64,000 nt of DNA from NCBI RefSeq assembly GCF_003855095.1, contig NZ_CP033972.1, positions 2,542,001-2,606,000 of the forward strand, given 5' to 3'. Shown here piece by piece: positions 52,284-60,443 of the stretch (its first letter is position 1; every line of letters begins with the position of its first letter). The position numbers and the translations under genes were made by a program. The DNA comes from Gordonia insulae. Lineage in GTDB: Bacteria; Actinomycetota; Actinomycetes; Mycobacteriales; Mycobacteriaceae. Under the pieces are notes generated by a model. That model saw nothing but the letters and a program-made list of their open reading frames with translations, was not told the DNA's origin and searched no databases.

Positions 52284-53268
52284 GGTACTCCTCGGTGATC
52301 AGCGCGCGGTGTTCGTCGGAACCTCCGAGCATCAGCTCTCCTGCCTTGGCACGCTTGAGCGCGAACTGCAGATCGTTCTCCCACGTGTAACCCATGGCCC
52401 CGAACAGTTGATAGCCGTTGCGGAACACCAGGGATTGGCATTCGCCTGCAGAGGCTTTCGCCATCGACGCCGCGAGACGCATGTCCGGACTTCCGGTCGC
52501 GATCGTGAGCGCGCTGTAGAACGCGAGGGCGCGAGCCCGCTCGATCGCGACATGCATGTCGGCCGCCTTGTGCTTGACGGCTTGAAAACTCCCGATCGCG
52601 ACGCCGAACTGCTGGCGGTTGGTGACATGCTCGAGTGCCAGGTCGAGAATGCGCTGGCACGCGCCGACCATCGTGATCGCCATGCCCATGAGCGCGGTTG
52701 CCCGTGCGCGGGCGAGGTCGGGTTGCGGATTCCGGCGCGAATCCGCAACGCGGACCGACGGAAACGTCACGTCGGCCACATGCAACAGCGGGTCGAATGA
52801 CTGCACCGGTGTGGTGATGACACCATCGGTCGCCACGACGAACACCCCGGCCGGGGTCACCACGGCGAACTGGTCGGCGCGATCGCCGTCGAGAACAGTC
52901 CGACAGGTGCCCGAGAGCAGCCATCCCTCGTCATCGAGGTGCGCCGTGATCCCGCTCAGAACGGCGGCGCCCGGCCGGCCCGGATCCGCGAGGCTGCCCG
53001 CGAGGGGGGCGAACTGCGTCACGGTGGCCAGGAACGGCGTGGGATCCGTCGCAGTCCCCATCGCCTCCAGCGCGATCGCGAGTTCGACGGCCTCCGCGGG
53101 CTCGACCAGCTCTGTCCAGCCCTGCTCGATATATGTGGTCCAGAGCGAAGACGGATCGACCCCGTGGTCCACCACCTGCCGGATCCATGCCGGCGAGCAT
53201 TCCTTCGCCAGCAGTTCCCGCACGGTCTTGCCCCAGAGCCGCTGGTCGGAATCGAACTCAACGAGCAC
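52267..53268 (-). CDS. Acyl-CoA dehydrogenase, second subunit of a split pair
   Basis: A 333-residue dehydrogenase homologue. The N-terminal helical and middle domains are weakly conserved; the C-terminal half (FGVAIGSFQAVKHKAADMHVAIERARALAFYSA; QLFGAMGYTWENDLQFALKRA) is clear. GTG 53268 is preferred (AGGAG seven bases upstream); GTG 53274 lies too close to it. It heads the leftward operon, with an operator palindrome at 53338 shared with the divergent TetR gene. Confidence 0.87.
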   Translation of the reverse strand: MLVEFDSDQRLWGKTVRELLAKECSPAWIRQVVDHGVDPSSLWTTYIEQGWTELVEPAEAVELAIALEAMGTATDPTPFLATVTQFAPLAGSLADPGRPGAAVLSGITAHLDDEGWLLSGTCRTVLDGDRADQFAVVTPAGVFVVATDGVITTPVQSFDPLLHVADVTFPSVRVADSRRNPQPDLARARATALMGMAITMVGACQRILDLALEHVTNRQQFGVAIGSFQAVKHKAADMHVAIERARALAFYSALTIATGSPDMRLAASMAKASAGECQSLVFRNGYQLFGAMGYTWENDLQFALKRAKAGELMLGGSDEHRALITEEYRATQL

Positions 53269-53337
53269 GGACACTCTCCTCTCGACGACGCGCGCTCCAG
53301 CCACCGACACTGGAGCGAAACGAAACTATCCTCATCC

Positions 53338-53352
53338 GAGAATAGCGTTCTC
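53338..53352. promoter_or_regulatory. Operator palindrome between an ACAD operon and a TetR gene
   Basis: GAGAATAGCGTTCTC has one mismatch in the right half. It lies in the divergent region between the ACAD pair (-) and the TetR gene (+), as expected for an autoregulated repressor controlling its neighbour. Confidence 0.7.
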
Positions 53353-53461
53353 CGCAATCGAATGGAACACTTTCAACAAACAGAGTGCCCTTCGCCGCCA
53401 CGACCGGTTCACTCAGCTAAACTCGCTCCATGCATGTGCAACTCGGCGGAGAATCAGCGCG

Positions 53462-54118
53462 ATGACGAGCGCAAACGAAGAGCCCGCATGGAAGCAGCGC
53501 GCGGTGGAGCGGTCGATCAAGACCGCGAAACTCCGTGCGGAACAGCGAGTGCAGCGGTTCCTGGATGCCGCCCAGGCGATCATCACCGAGAAGGGCACAA
53601 CCGAGTTCACGGTCCAGGAGGTCGTCGAACGGTCGAAACAGTCCCTGCGCAGTTTCTATCTCCAGTTCGACGGTAAACACGAACTGCTGCTCGCCCTGTT
53701 CGAGGACGCGCTGAGCAAGTCCGCCGATCAGATCCGGGCGGCCGCTGCCACCGAGACCGACCCGATCGCACGGGTCCGGATCGCCGTGACCCTGCTCTTC
53801 GAACTGTCGCGGCCGGACCCGAATGCCAAGCGGCCGTTGTTCAGTGACTTCGCACCCCAGCTACTGCTGACCCATCCGACCGAGGTCCGGGTCGCCCACG
53901 CACCACTCGTGGCACTGCTGTCGGAGTTCCTCGAAGAGGCCGGCGCCGCCGACGAACTGCGCGAGGGACTGCATCCGCGCCGCGTGGCGGCAATGGTGAT
54001 GCAGACCGTCATGTTCATCGCGCAGTCCAGCGGCGCGACCGATGATCCCGATAATCACCCCATCACCGCAGATGAGGTCTGGGAGTTCTGCGCGCAGGGA
54101 TTCAGCCGACAGACCTGA
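53462..54118 (+). CDS. TetR-family transcriptional regulator
   Basis: A 218-residue TetR protein with a basic N-terminal stretch (KQRAVERSIKTAKLRAEQRVQ) and helix-turn-helix at ~49-71 (FTVQEVVERSKQSLRSFYLQFDG). Operator palindromes flank it at 53338 (divergent promoter) and 54123 (5 bp beyond its stop, before the thioesterase). That makes it the best-placed candidate for the regulator of the GAGAAT-N3-ATTCTC regulon, with the 21153 TetR as the rival. Confidence 0.9.
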   Translation: MTSANEEPAWKQRAVERSIKTAKLRAEQRVQRFLDAAQAIITEKGTTEFTVQEVVERSKQSLRSFYLQFDGKHELLLALFEDALSKSADQIRAAAATETDPIARVRIAVTLLFELSRPDPNAKRPLFSDFAPQLLLTHPTEVRVAHAPLVALLSEFLEEAGAADELREGLHPRRVAAMVMQTVMFIAQSSGATDDPDNHPITADEVWEFCAQGFSRQT

Positions 54119-54122
54119 GCCC

Positions 54123-54161
54123 GAGAATCATATTCTCATTTGCGTAATCTGCGATTACACT
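54123..54161 (+). promoter_or_regulatory. Operator and promoter for a leaderless thioesterase transcript
   Basis: The operator GAGAATCATATTCTC (54123-54137) is identical to the 43560 copy. A promoter fits: TTCTCA (54133-54138), 17 bp, TACACT (54156-54161), then six bases to the ATG at 54168. Transcription would start at or next to the ATG, which explains the lack of a ribosome site. The operator's right half overlaps the -35. Confidence 0.6.
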
Positions 54162-54167
54162 GCCGAC

Positions 54168-55037
54168 ATGGCAACCGACTGGCGCGAACTCATCTCCGTT
54201 CTCGAACTGCGTGATTGCGCACCGATCGGCGTCGCCGCCGGGGGTGGTCCGTCGACGAACCGATCGGCAAGCGCTGCCACCTCGTCGGCGACGAGTTGCT
54301 ACCGAGGCTCCAATCTGTCGTTGCCCTACCGCCGCCTGTTCGGCGGTCAGCTCCTCGCGCAGTTCGTGGCGGCAGCCGGTGTGGCCAGTCCGGAGAAGAC
54401 CGTCCGCTCGATCCACGCCAACTTCCTGCGCGAAGGCCTGGTGGACGAGGACGTGTCATATGAGGTCGACCACCGACATCGTGGGCGATCCTTCGACACC
54501 CTCCAGATCAGCGCCACCCAGACCGACCGTCTGATCGCCGTCGCAACGGTCGCGATGCACGTCCCGGACGACGGACCCGACTTCCAGACCATCGACCCGA
54601 TCCCCGCGCTACCCGATGCGGACAGCGAGATCACCGTCAGCCTGTTGCCGTGGGAGGTCCGCTCTCTCGACGACCTGAACGATCCGGCCGCTGCGCCGCC
54701 CCACCACGAGATGTGGATGCGCACTCCGTCCGCCGACGATCCAAGTGCCTATCCGTGCGTCGCCGCGTACGCCACCGACCTCACCGTGATCGGCACCGCC
54801 CTGCGGCCGTTGGACGGATTCAGCCAAGGCGGCAACGGGACCGCGTTCCACTCCGCGGTGACGTCGCACACGATGTGGTTCCACCGTCCGCTCAGGACGG
54901 ACGACTGGCTCATGATCCGCCAGGACAGCCCGATCATCGCGAGCGGACGCTGTTACGGGCGCGGCGACATCATCACCGAAAGTGGCTCGCTGGTGGCCTC
55001 TTTCGCGCAGGAAGCCGTCGTCCGGATGCCGTCGTGA
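54168..55037 (+). CDS. TesB-like acyl-CoA thioesterase II
   Basis: A 289-residue double-hotdog thioesterase. The first hotdog carries FGGQLLAQFVAAAG and SIHANFLREG; the second carries SHTMWFHRPLRTDDWLM and ASFAQEAVVR, whose Gln and neighbouring residues belong to the TesB catalytic set. An extra Ala/Ser/Gly-rich segment lies at ~22-45. It would release CoA from stalled or end-product thioesters. It has its own operator and promoter and overlaps the next gene. Confidence 0.88.
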   Translation: MATDWRELISVLELRDCAPIGVAAGGGPSTNRSASAATSSATSCYRGSNLSLPYRRLFGGQLLAQFVAAAGVASPEKTVRSIHANFLREGLVDEDVSYEVDHRHRGRSFDTLQISATQTDRLIAVATVAMHVPDDGPDFQTIDPIPALPDADSEITVSLLPWEVRSLDDLNDPAAAPPHHEMWMRTPSADDPSAYPCVAAYATDLTVIGTALRPLDGFSQGGNGTAFHSAVTSHTMWFHRPLRTDDWLMIRQDSPIIASGRCYGRGDIITESGSLVASFAQEAVVRMPS

Positions 55038-56107
55038 CCGCCTCGGCCCCGGCACCCGCGACGACCGCTGTGGCCCCTGCTCGCCATCGATGCGTCCAGT
55101 GGGCGACCGGCAACATCGGTGCACGGTCGCTGCGCGGGATCATCGAGCATCCCCACCTCGACCTCGTCGGTGTCTACGTCACCACACCGGCGAAGCGCGG
55201 AATCGATGCCGGCGACCTGTGCGGACTGCCACCGATCGGTCTGACCGCGACCGACAGCGTCGACGATGTCATCGCACTGGCACCGGACTGCGTTCTGTAC
55301 ATGCCCGCCGCGCTGGACGTCGACGACGTGGTGCGGCTGCTCACCGCGGGGATCGACGTCGTCACCACCCGTGGCGAGTTCCATCGGCCGGCGAGCATGG
55401 ACGTCGACCTCCGGGGCCGCATCGAACGCGCGTGTGCGGTCGGGGGCACTTCGATCCACTCGACCGGCAGCAGTCCCGGCTTCATCACCGAGGCTGTTCC
55501 GTTGGTCCTCAGCTCGCTCCAGCGACGGATCGATCAGATCTCGATCGACGAGTTCGCCGATCTCTCGCAGCGCGATTCCCCGGATCTGCTGTTCGGCATC
55601 ATGGGCTTCGGCGGCGCGGAGCGGGCGTTCGAGGACTACCGCCTGGAGCATCTGCGCGGCAGCTTCGGCCCGTCCCTCGAGTTGTTGGCCGAATCCATCG
55701 GTATCCCATTGGATTCGGTGGAGGTGCAGGGCGAGGTCGGGCTGACGACCCGTGAGGTGTCCATCGCCGCGGGCTCTCTGGCCGCCGGCACGGTCGGAGC
55801 CCAGCGGATCACGGTCTCCGGCATCACCGCCGGGCGAGAGCTCGTGAGATTCCGCGCAAACTGGTACTGCACCACCGACACCGAGCCGAGCTGGGACCTG
55901 CTCGCCACCGGCTGGCGGGTCGTCGTCGACGGTGATGCACCCCTGTCCGTCGACATCAACATGCCGATCGATCCGAGCCGGATGGCCGAGACCACACCCG
56001 GTTACACCGCCAATCGGGCGGTGAACGCGGTACGCCATGTCTGCGCGGCAACTCCCGGTATCCGCACCTCATTCGACCTCCCGCAGATCGTCGCCGATCT
56101 CGCCTGA
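55034..56107 (+). CDS. DapB-like NAD(P)-binding protein
   Basis: A 357-residue protein of the same family as the 16810 product, with the Rossmann start CVQWATGNIGARSLRGII (about 20-37) and the SIHSTGSSPGFITEAVP pattern. It begins with GTG 55034, overlapping the thioesterase stop (GTGA). The two family members sit in separate operons of the same putative regulon. Their reaction is not established; NAD(P)H-dependent reduction of a CoA-linked intermediate is a guess. Confidence 0.8.
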   Translation: MTASAPAPATTAVAPARHRCVQWATGNIGARSLRGIIEHPHLDLVGVYVTTPAKRGIDAGDLCGLPPIGLTATDSVDDVIALAPDCVLYMPAALDVDDVVRLLTAGIDVVTTRGEFHRPASMDVDLRGRIERACAVGGTSIHSTGSSPGFITEAVPLVLSSLQRRIDQISIDEFADLSQRDSPDLLFGIMGFGGAERAFEDYRLEHLRGSFGPSLELLAESIGIPLDSVEVQGEVGLTTREVSIAAGSLAAGTVGAQRITVSGITAGRELVRFRANWYCTTDTEPSWDLLATGWRVVVDGDAPLSVDINMPIDPSRMAETTPGYTANRAVNAVRHVCAATPGIRTSFDLPQIVADLA

Positions 56108-56137
56108 GCTCGCCGACGGATATCCGGAAGGCCCTTC

Positions 56138-57031
56138 CTAGACAGGCGCGATGAGCTTCTCGGCAGCGGTATAGGGGTCCATGCCGCCCTGCACCACGGC
56201 GTCGACGAGGTCCGCCAATGCCGGGTGGGTACGCAGCCGGGACATCGCCAGGGACAGGATCTGACCGCGCAACCGTGCGGCGCGGCGCGCGGCATCATCG
56301 TCACGACGATGTCCCTCGATCGCCTCGATCAGCGCGCTCACGCCCTCACCCCGCGAGGCGATGAGAGTCAGCACCGGCACCGACGACTCCATGCGCAGGT
56401 CACGCACCGTCTGGTCGGCACCCTCCCGGTCGGCCTTGTTCACCACCAACAGATCCGCGACCTCGAGCAGTCCGGCCTTGGCCGCCTGAACCGCATCGCC
56501 TGCACCGGGATTGAGAATGACGACCGTCGGATCGGCGACGGCGGACACCTCGATCTCCGACTGTCCGACGCCGACTGTCTCGACCAGCACGATGTCGTAG
56601 TCCAGGGCCTCGAGCAGCCTGATCGCGGCAGGTACGGCCGACGCGAGTCCACCGAGGTGTCCTCGCGTCGCCATCGATCGGATCAGCACATCACGATCAT
56701 CGATGTGTTGCGTCATCCGAATACGATCGCCGAGCAGCGCGCCACCGCTGTACGGCGAGGTCGGATCCACCGCGAGAACGGCCACCCGTTTCCCGGCGGC
56801 CCGATATGCGGCGACGAGCGCGGTGATCGTGGTGGACTTGCCGGCGCCCGGTGGACCGGTGATCCCGATCGCCGAGATCTCCCCCGCCGCAGGCCCGATC
56901 GCCTCCAGCACGACGTCCCGCGCGTCGCCCTCGACGTGGGTGAGCAATCGCCCGGCTGCTCGTGCCGAGCCGCTGCGCGCGGCCGCGAGCAGGTCGTCGA
57001 TGCCCTCCCTGGCGGAGCGTTCCTCAGCCAT
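56138..57031 (-). CDS. meaB: MeaB/ArgK-type P-loop GTPase
   Basis: A 297-residue G3E-family GTPase. Walker A GPPGAGKST lies at 59-67, the Mg/switch region is VDPTSPYSGGALLGDR, the switch VETVGVGQSE at 150-159 and the base-specificity NKAD at 198-201. MeaB proteins protect and reload B12-dependent acyl-CoA mutases. No mutase gene is present, and this one overlaps a thiolase gene by 8 bp. It may serve a mutase encoded elsewhere, such as the one handling propionyl-CoA from this pathway. Confidence 0.9.
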   Translation of the reverse strand: MAEERSAREGIDDLLAAARSGSARAAGRLLTHVEGDARDVVLEAIGPAAGEISAIGITGPPGAGKSTTITALVAAYRAAGKRVAVLAVDPTSPYSGGALLGDRIRMTQHIDDRDVLIRSMATRGHLGGLASAVPAAIRLLEALDYDIVLVETVGVGQSEIEVSAVADPTVVILNPGAGDAVQAAKAGLLEVADLLVVNKADREGADQTVRDLRMESSVPVLTLIASRGEGVSALIEAIEGHRRDDDAARRAARLRGQILSLAMSRLRTHPALADLVDAVVQGGMDPYTAAEKLIAPV

Positions 57032-58163
57032 GGACCTCGACGACCGTGGCCGACCCGATGCCGCCTCCGGCGCACATCGAGGCGACACCGATACCGCCAC
57101 CCCGCCGGCGCAGTTCGTAGACGAGGGTCGTGAGCATCCGGGCCCCGCTGGCCGCCACCGGATGACCCAGCGAACACCCGCTGCCGCTGACGTTGACCCG
57201 GTCCGGATCGATGTCGAGGAGCTTCACACAGGCCACGCAGTTGGCCGCGAATGCCTCGTTGATCTCGAACAGGTCGACGTCGGACAGCGAGAGCCCGGCA
57301 CGCTTCAGCGCTTTCGGGATCGCCGTCACGGGTGACAGTCCGGTCCGCGCCGGGTCGACACCCACGGAGGCCCACGAGCGCACCGTGGCCAATGCCGGCA
57401 ACCCCAGCTCGTCGCTGGCGATCGCGAGTACGGCGGCCGCATCGTTGGCCCCGCTCGCGTTGCCCGCGGTGATCGAGAATCCCTCGATCTCCGGATGCAG
57501 CGGCTTGAGCGACGCCAGCTTCTCCATGCTGGTCCCCCGGCGCGGGTGTTCGTCGACGGAGAACAGTCCGTGCACCGTCTTGATCGGCACCACCTCCTCG
57601 TCGAATCGACCGGCGTCGATCGCTGCGATCGCGTTGCGATGCGAACGCAGAGCCCACTCATCCATCTCGGTCCGCGAGATCCCCGCCGCAACAGCCGAAT
57701 TCCAACCCACCGTGATCGACATGTCCTTGTTGGGCGCGTCCGGCTGATTCGGGTGTGTCGGCGACATCCACGGCTCGATCCACTCCTCGCCGACCCGGAA
57801 CTTCGACTTGGGCGAGGTGGAGGCCGAGTTCACGCCACCGGCGAGGATCAAGGTGTCCATCCCGGCCCGAATACTCCCGGCGGCCGTCTGCACCGCCGCG
57901 AGACCGGCCGCGCAATGCCGATTGACGGCCAGGCCGGGCACGTCGATCAGGCCGGCCGTGATGGCCGCATGGCGGGCGATCACGCCACCGCCGTACAGTC
58001 CTTCACCCAGGATCACGTCGTCGACCGGCGCAGAGCCGAGGTCTGCGACCACGGCGGCGACGGCATGCTCGGCGAGATCGAACGCATCGGTATCACGCAG
58101 CGTTCCCTTGAACGCGGTTCCGATCGGCGTCCGGCGAGCGGAAACGATGACGGCTTCAGGCAT
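57024..58163 (-). CDS. Thiolase (acetyl-CoA acyltransferase)
   Basis: A 379-residue classical thiolase with Cys84 (RHCAAGLAA), INEAFAAN, the GCSLGHPVAASG histidine and the C-terminal CAGGG cysteine. It should catalyse CoA-dependent cleavage of a 3-ketoacyl-CoA. ATG 58163 overlaps the acyl-CoA synthetase stop by 8 bp. The middle gene of a three-gene operon between a synthetase and MeaB, it may release propionyl-CoA, which would explain the MeaB neighbour. Confidence 0.94.
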   Translation of the reverse strand: MPEAVIVSARRTPIGTAFKGTLRDTDAFDLAEHAVAAVVADLGSAPVDDVILGEGLYGGGVIARHAAITAGLIDVPGLAVNRHCAAGLAAVQTAAGSIRAGMDTLILAGGVNSASTSPKSKFRVGEEWIEPWMSPTHPNQPDAPNKDMSITVGWNSAVAAGISRTEMDEWALRSHRNAIAAIDAGRFDEEVVPIKTVHGLFSVDEHPRRGTSMEKLASLKPLHPEIEGFSITAGNASGANDAAAVLAIASDELGLPALATVRSWASVGVDPARTGLSPVTAIPKALKRAGLSLSDVDLFEINEAFAANCVACVKLLDIDPDRVNVSGSGCSLGHPVAASGARMLTTLVYELRRRGGGIGVASMCAGGGIGSATVVEVHG

Positions 58164-59628
58164 GGTTCTTCTCCAGTTCGAGGTTCTGCTCAGCGTTTGC
58201 CAGATCATTCAGTAGGTTGCGGCGCAACAGTTTTCCGGTCTCGGTGCGAGGGAGATCGCCGACGAAGACTATCGAGTCGGGCGTCTTGGAGGACCGGAGG
58301 CGATCACGGACCCATGCTCTGATCTCCTCCGCATCGCCCTCGCCGACGACAACCGCGACGAGGCGTTGACCCCACTCCGGATCAGGAACACCGACAACGG
58401 CCACCTCCGCCACCGCGGGATGTTCGATCAGCACGTCCTCGATCTCGGCCGGGGCGATGTTCTCACCACCCCGGATGATGGTGTCGTCGGCGCGGCCCTC
58501 GATGTACAGGTAGCCGTCGACGTCGAGCCGACCGAGATCGCGTGTGGGAAACCAACCGTCACCGTCGAGCACGCTTCGGGTGCCGTATTCGCCGGAGATC
58601 TGGTCTCCGCGGACGAATACCAGACCTTCGACCCCCGCCGGCAGCGCGGCGCCGAACTCGTCCCGGATGACGACCTCGATCCCCGGAAGGGGACGTCCGA
58701 CGGATCCGAGCCGACCCCGGATCGCGGGGTCATCGGATTCGATTGCCTGACGGTGATCCTCTGGCGCGAGCACGGCGATCGAGGATGCCGTCTCGGTCAA
58801 CCCGTAGGCATTCACGAAGTCCGTGCCCGGCAGTGCCCGGAGCGCGCCCTCGATGACCGGCCGCGGCGTCCGCGCGCCACCATAGGCCAGGTTCGTGAGC
58901 GACGGGAGGCCCGTGCCGTCGGCCCCCAACGCCTCGATGACCCGGGCGAGCATCGTCGGGACCAGCATCGCATGCGTGACCGATTCCCTGCGGACCGTGT
59001 CGATCCACTGTGCCGCATCGAATCCCGTCGCGTAGACGATCCGCCTGCCGGTATAGAGGTTGGACATCAGATTGGTCAGCCCAGCGATGTGGTAGGGCGG
59101 CACCGCCACGAGCGCGGCGTTGTCGACCGCCGCCGAGTTGAACTCGAGGGTGTTGAAGACGTACGCGAGCAGGTGACGTTGGCGGAGGACCGCGGCCTTG
59201 GGCTCCGACGTCGTGCCGCTGGTGTAGATCACCACGGCGACCGAGTCGGGATCGGTCAGATCCGCGGTGAGGTCGTCGGGCCCCGGATCCGGCAGATCGT
59301 CGAGCGCTGCCAACCAGCTGTCGAGGTCTCCGGAACGCAGCACCGTCGAACCGGGATGCTTGCCCTCGAGCGACGCCATCGCCGTGTCGCTGAGCCGATA
59401 GTTGAGGGGCACGAAGGGGATACCCGCGTAGGCCGCGCCGAACAGCGCCACCGGGTAGGCGAGGTGGTTGACGCCTTCATAGAGCACGGCAGGGCAGCCG
59501 GCGAACGAATGCGCTGCTCGCCGGGCCAGAACCGCGAGCTCCACCGCGGTCACGGAGCGGCCGCCGGAGGTGATGACCAATCTGTCATCGACTTCTGACG
59601 TCATTTCGAGGATCATGGTGATGTTCAT
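58156..59628 (-). CDS. Acyl-CoA synthetase (AMP-binding)
   Basis: A 490-residue adenylate-forming ligase. P-loop YTSGTTSEPKA is at 135-145, NAYGLTETAS is the adenine motif, and RTETGKLLRRN carries the C-terminal lysine. The start is probably ATG 59628, directly abutting the operator palindrome (59629-59643) with no ribosome site, so the transcript may be leaderless. ATG 59616 is an alternative. It heads the leftward synthetase/thiolase/MeaB operon. Confidence 0.9.
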   Translation of the reverse strand: MNITMILEMTSEVDDRLVITSGGRSVTAVELAVLARRAAHSFAGCPAVLYEGVNHLAYPVALFGAAYAGIPFVPLNYRLSDTAMASLEGKHPGSTVLRSGDLDSWLAALDDLPDPGPDDLTADLTDPDSVAVVIYTSGTTSEPKAAVLRQRHLLAYVFNTLEFNSAAVDNAALVAVPPYHIAGLTNLMSNLYTGRRIVYATGFDAAQWIDTVRRESVTHAMLVPTMLARVIEALGADGTGLPSLTNLAYGGARTPRPVIEGALRALPGTDFVNAYGLTETASSIAVLAPEDHRQAIESDDPAIRGRLGSVGRPLPGIEVVIRDEFGAALPAGVEGLVFVRGDQISGEYGTRSVLDGDGWFPTRDLGRLDVDGYLYIEGRADDTIIRGGENIAPAEIEDVLIEHPAVAEVAVVGVPDPEWGQRLVAVVVGEGDAEEIRAWVRDRLRSSKTPDSIVFVGDLPRTETGKLLRRNLLNDLANAEQNLELEKNHA

Positions 59629-59643
59629 GAGAACATTATTCTC
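59629..59643. promoter_or_regulatory. Operator palindrome adjoining the synthetase start codon
   Basis: GAGAACATTATTCTC has one mismatch and touches the start codon of the leftward synthetase; on that strand TAATGT within it could be a -10 for a leaderless message. It is also 38 bp upstream of the rightward SDR start and so may control both directions. Confidence 0.7.
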
Positions 59644-59681
59644 TCAGAGAGAGAGTCTTAGTCGCAAGAAGGGAAATGCGA

Positions 59682-60443
59682 ATGGATATCGCGGGCACTT
59701 CAGCAGTGGTGGTGGGCGGCGCCGGCGGCCTGGGCGAGGCCACGGTCCGTCGGCTCCACGGGGCCGGAGCACATGTGGTCGTGGCAGACCTCGCCGATGA
59801 GAAGGGCAAGGAGCTCGAGGCCGAGCTCGGGGTGCGGTATGTCCGCACCGACGCGACGTCGACCGACGACGTCAACGCCGCGATCGCCGAGGCGGAGGAG
59901 AAGGCGCCCCTGCGGATCTCCGTCGACACCCACGGTGGACCCGCGTCGGGTGGGCGGCTGGTCGGGAAGGACGGCAGCCCTTTGGATCTGGACGGCTTCC
60001 GGACCACGATCGAGGTCTACCTGACGGGTGTCTTCAACGTCATGCGGCTGTCGGCCGCAGCGATCGCGCGGCAGGAGGCCACCGATGCGGGCCGCGGCGT
60101 CATCGTCAACACCGCGTCGATCGCGGCCTACGAGGGGCAGATCGGACAGCTCCCGTATTCGGCCGCGAAGGGCGGCGTGGTCGGCATGACCCTGGTCGCC
60201 GCGCGCGACCTCTCGCCCTTGGGCATCCGGGTCGTCACCATCGCACCGGGAACGTTCAACACCCCTGCGTACGGCAAGCACGCCGACCAGCTCGAGGAGT
60301 ACTGGGGCAAGCAGGTGCCCTGGCCCAAGCGGATGGGGCAGTCGCCCGAGTACGCCGCGCTGGTGGAGCACATCTGCCAGAACGACTACCTCAACGGCGA
60401 GATCATCCGTCTCGACGGCGCACTGCGCTTCCCCCCGAAGTGA
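59682..60443 (+). CDS. Short-chain dehydrogenase (HSD17B10-like 3-hydroxyacyl-CoA dehydrogenase)
   Basis: A 253-residue [12 protein letters not shown] is the cofactor motif (12-20), Ser146 ([11 protein letters not shown]) and Tyr159-x3-Lys163 (PYSAAK) are catalytic. The [19 protein letters not shown] and GTFNTP patterns are those of type-10 17beta-HSD/2-methyl-3-hydroxyacyl-CoA dehydrogenases. ATG 59682 is chosen (GAAGGG eight bases upstream) over ATG 59676. Confidence 0.9.
   Translation: MDIAGTSAVVVGGAGGLGEATVRRLHGAGAHVVVADLADEKGKELEAELGVRYVRTDATSTDDVNAAIAEAEEKAPLRISVDTHGGPASGGRLVGKDGSPLDLDGFRTTIEVYLTGVFNVMRLSAAAIARQEATDAGRGVIVNTASIAAYEGQIGQLPYSAAKGGVVGMTLVAARDLSPLGIRVVTIAPGTFNTPAYGKHADQLEEYWGKQVPWPKRMGQSPEYAALVEHICQNDYLNGEIIRLDGALRFPPK

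Noticed and set aside
56126..56138. GGAAGGCCCTTCC as a terminator between convergent genes
   Set aside because: It is a palindrome with almost no loop and overlaps the stop codon of the GTPase gene; it cannot form a good RNA hairpin.
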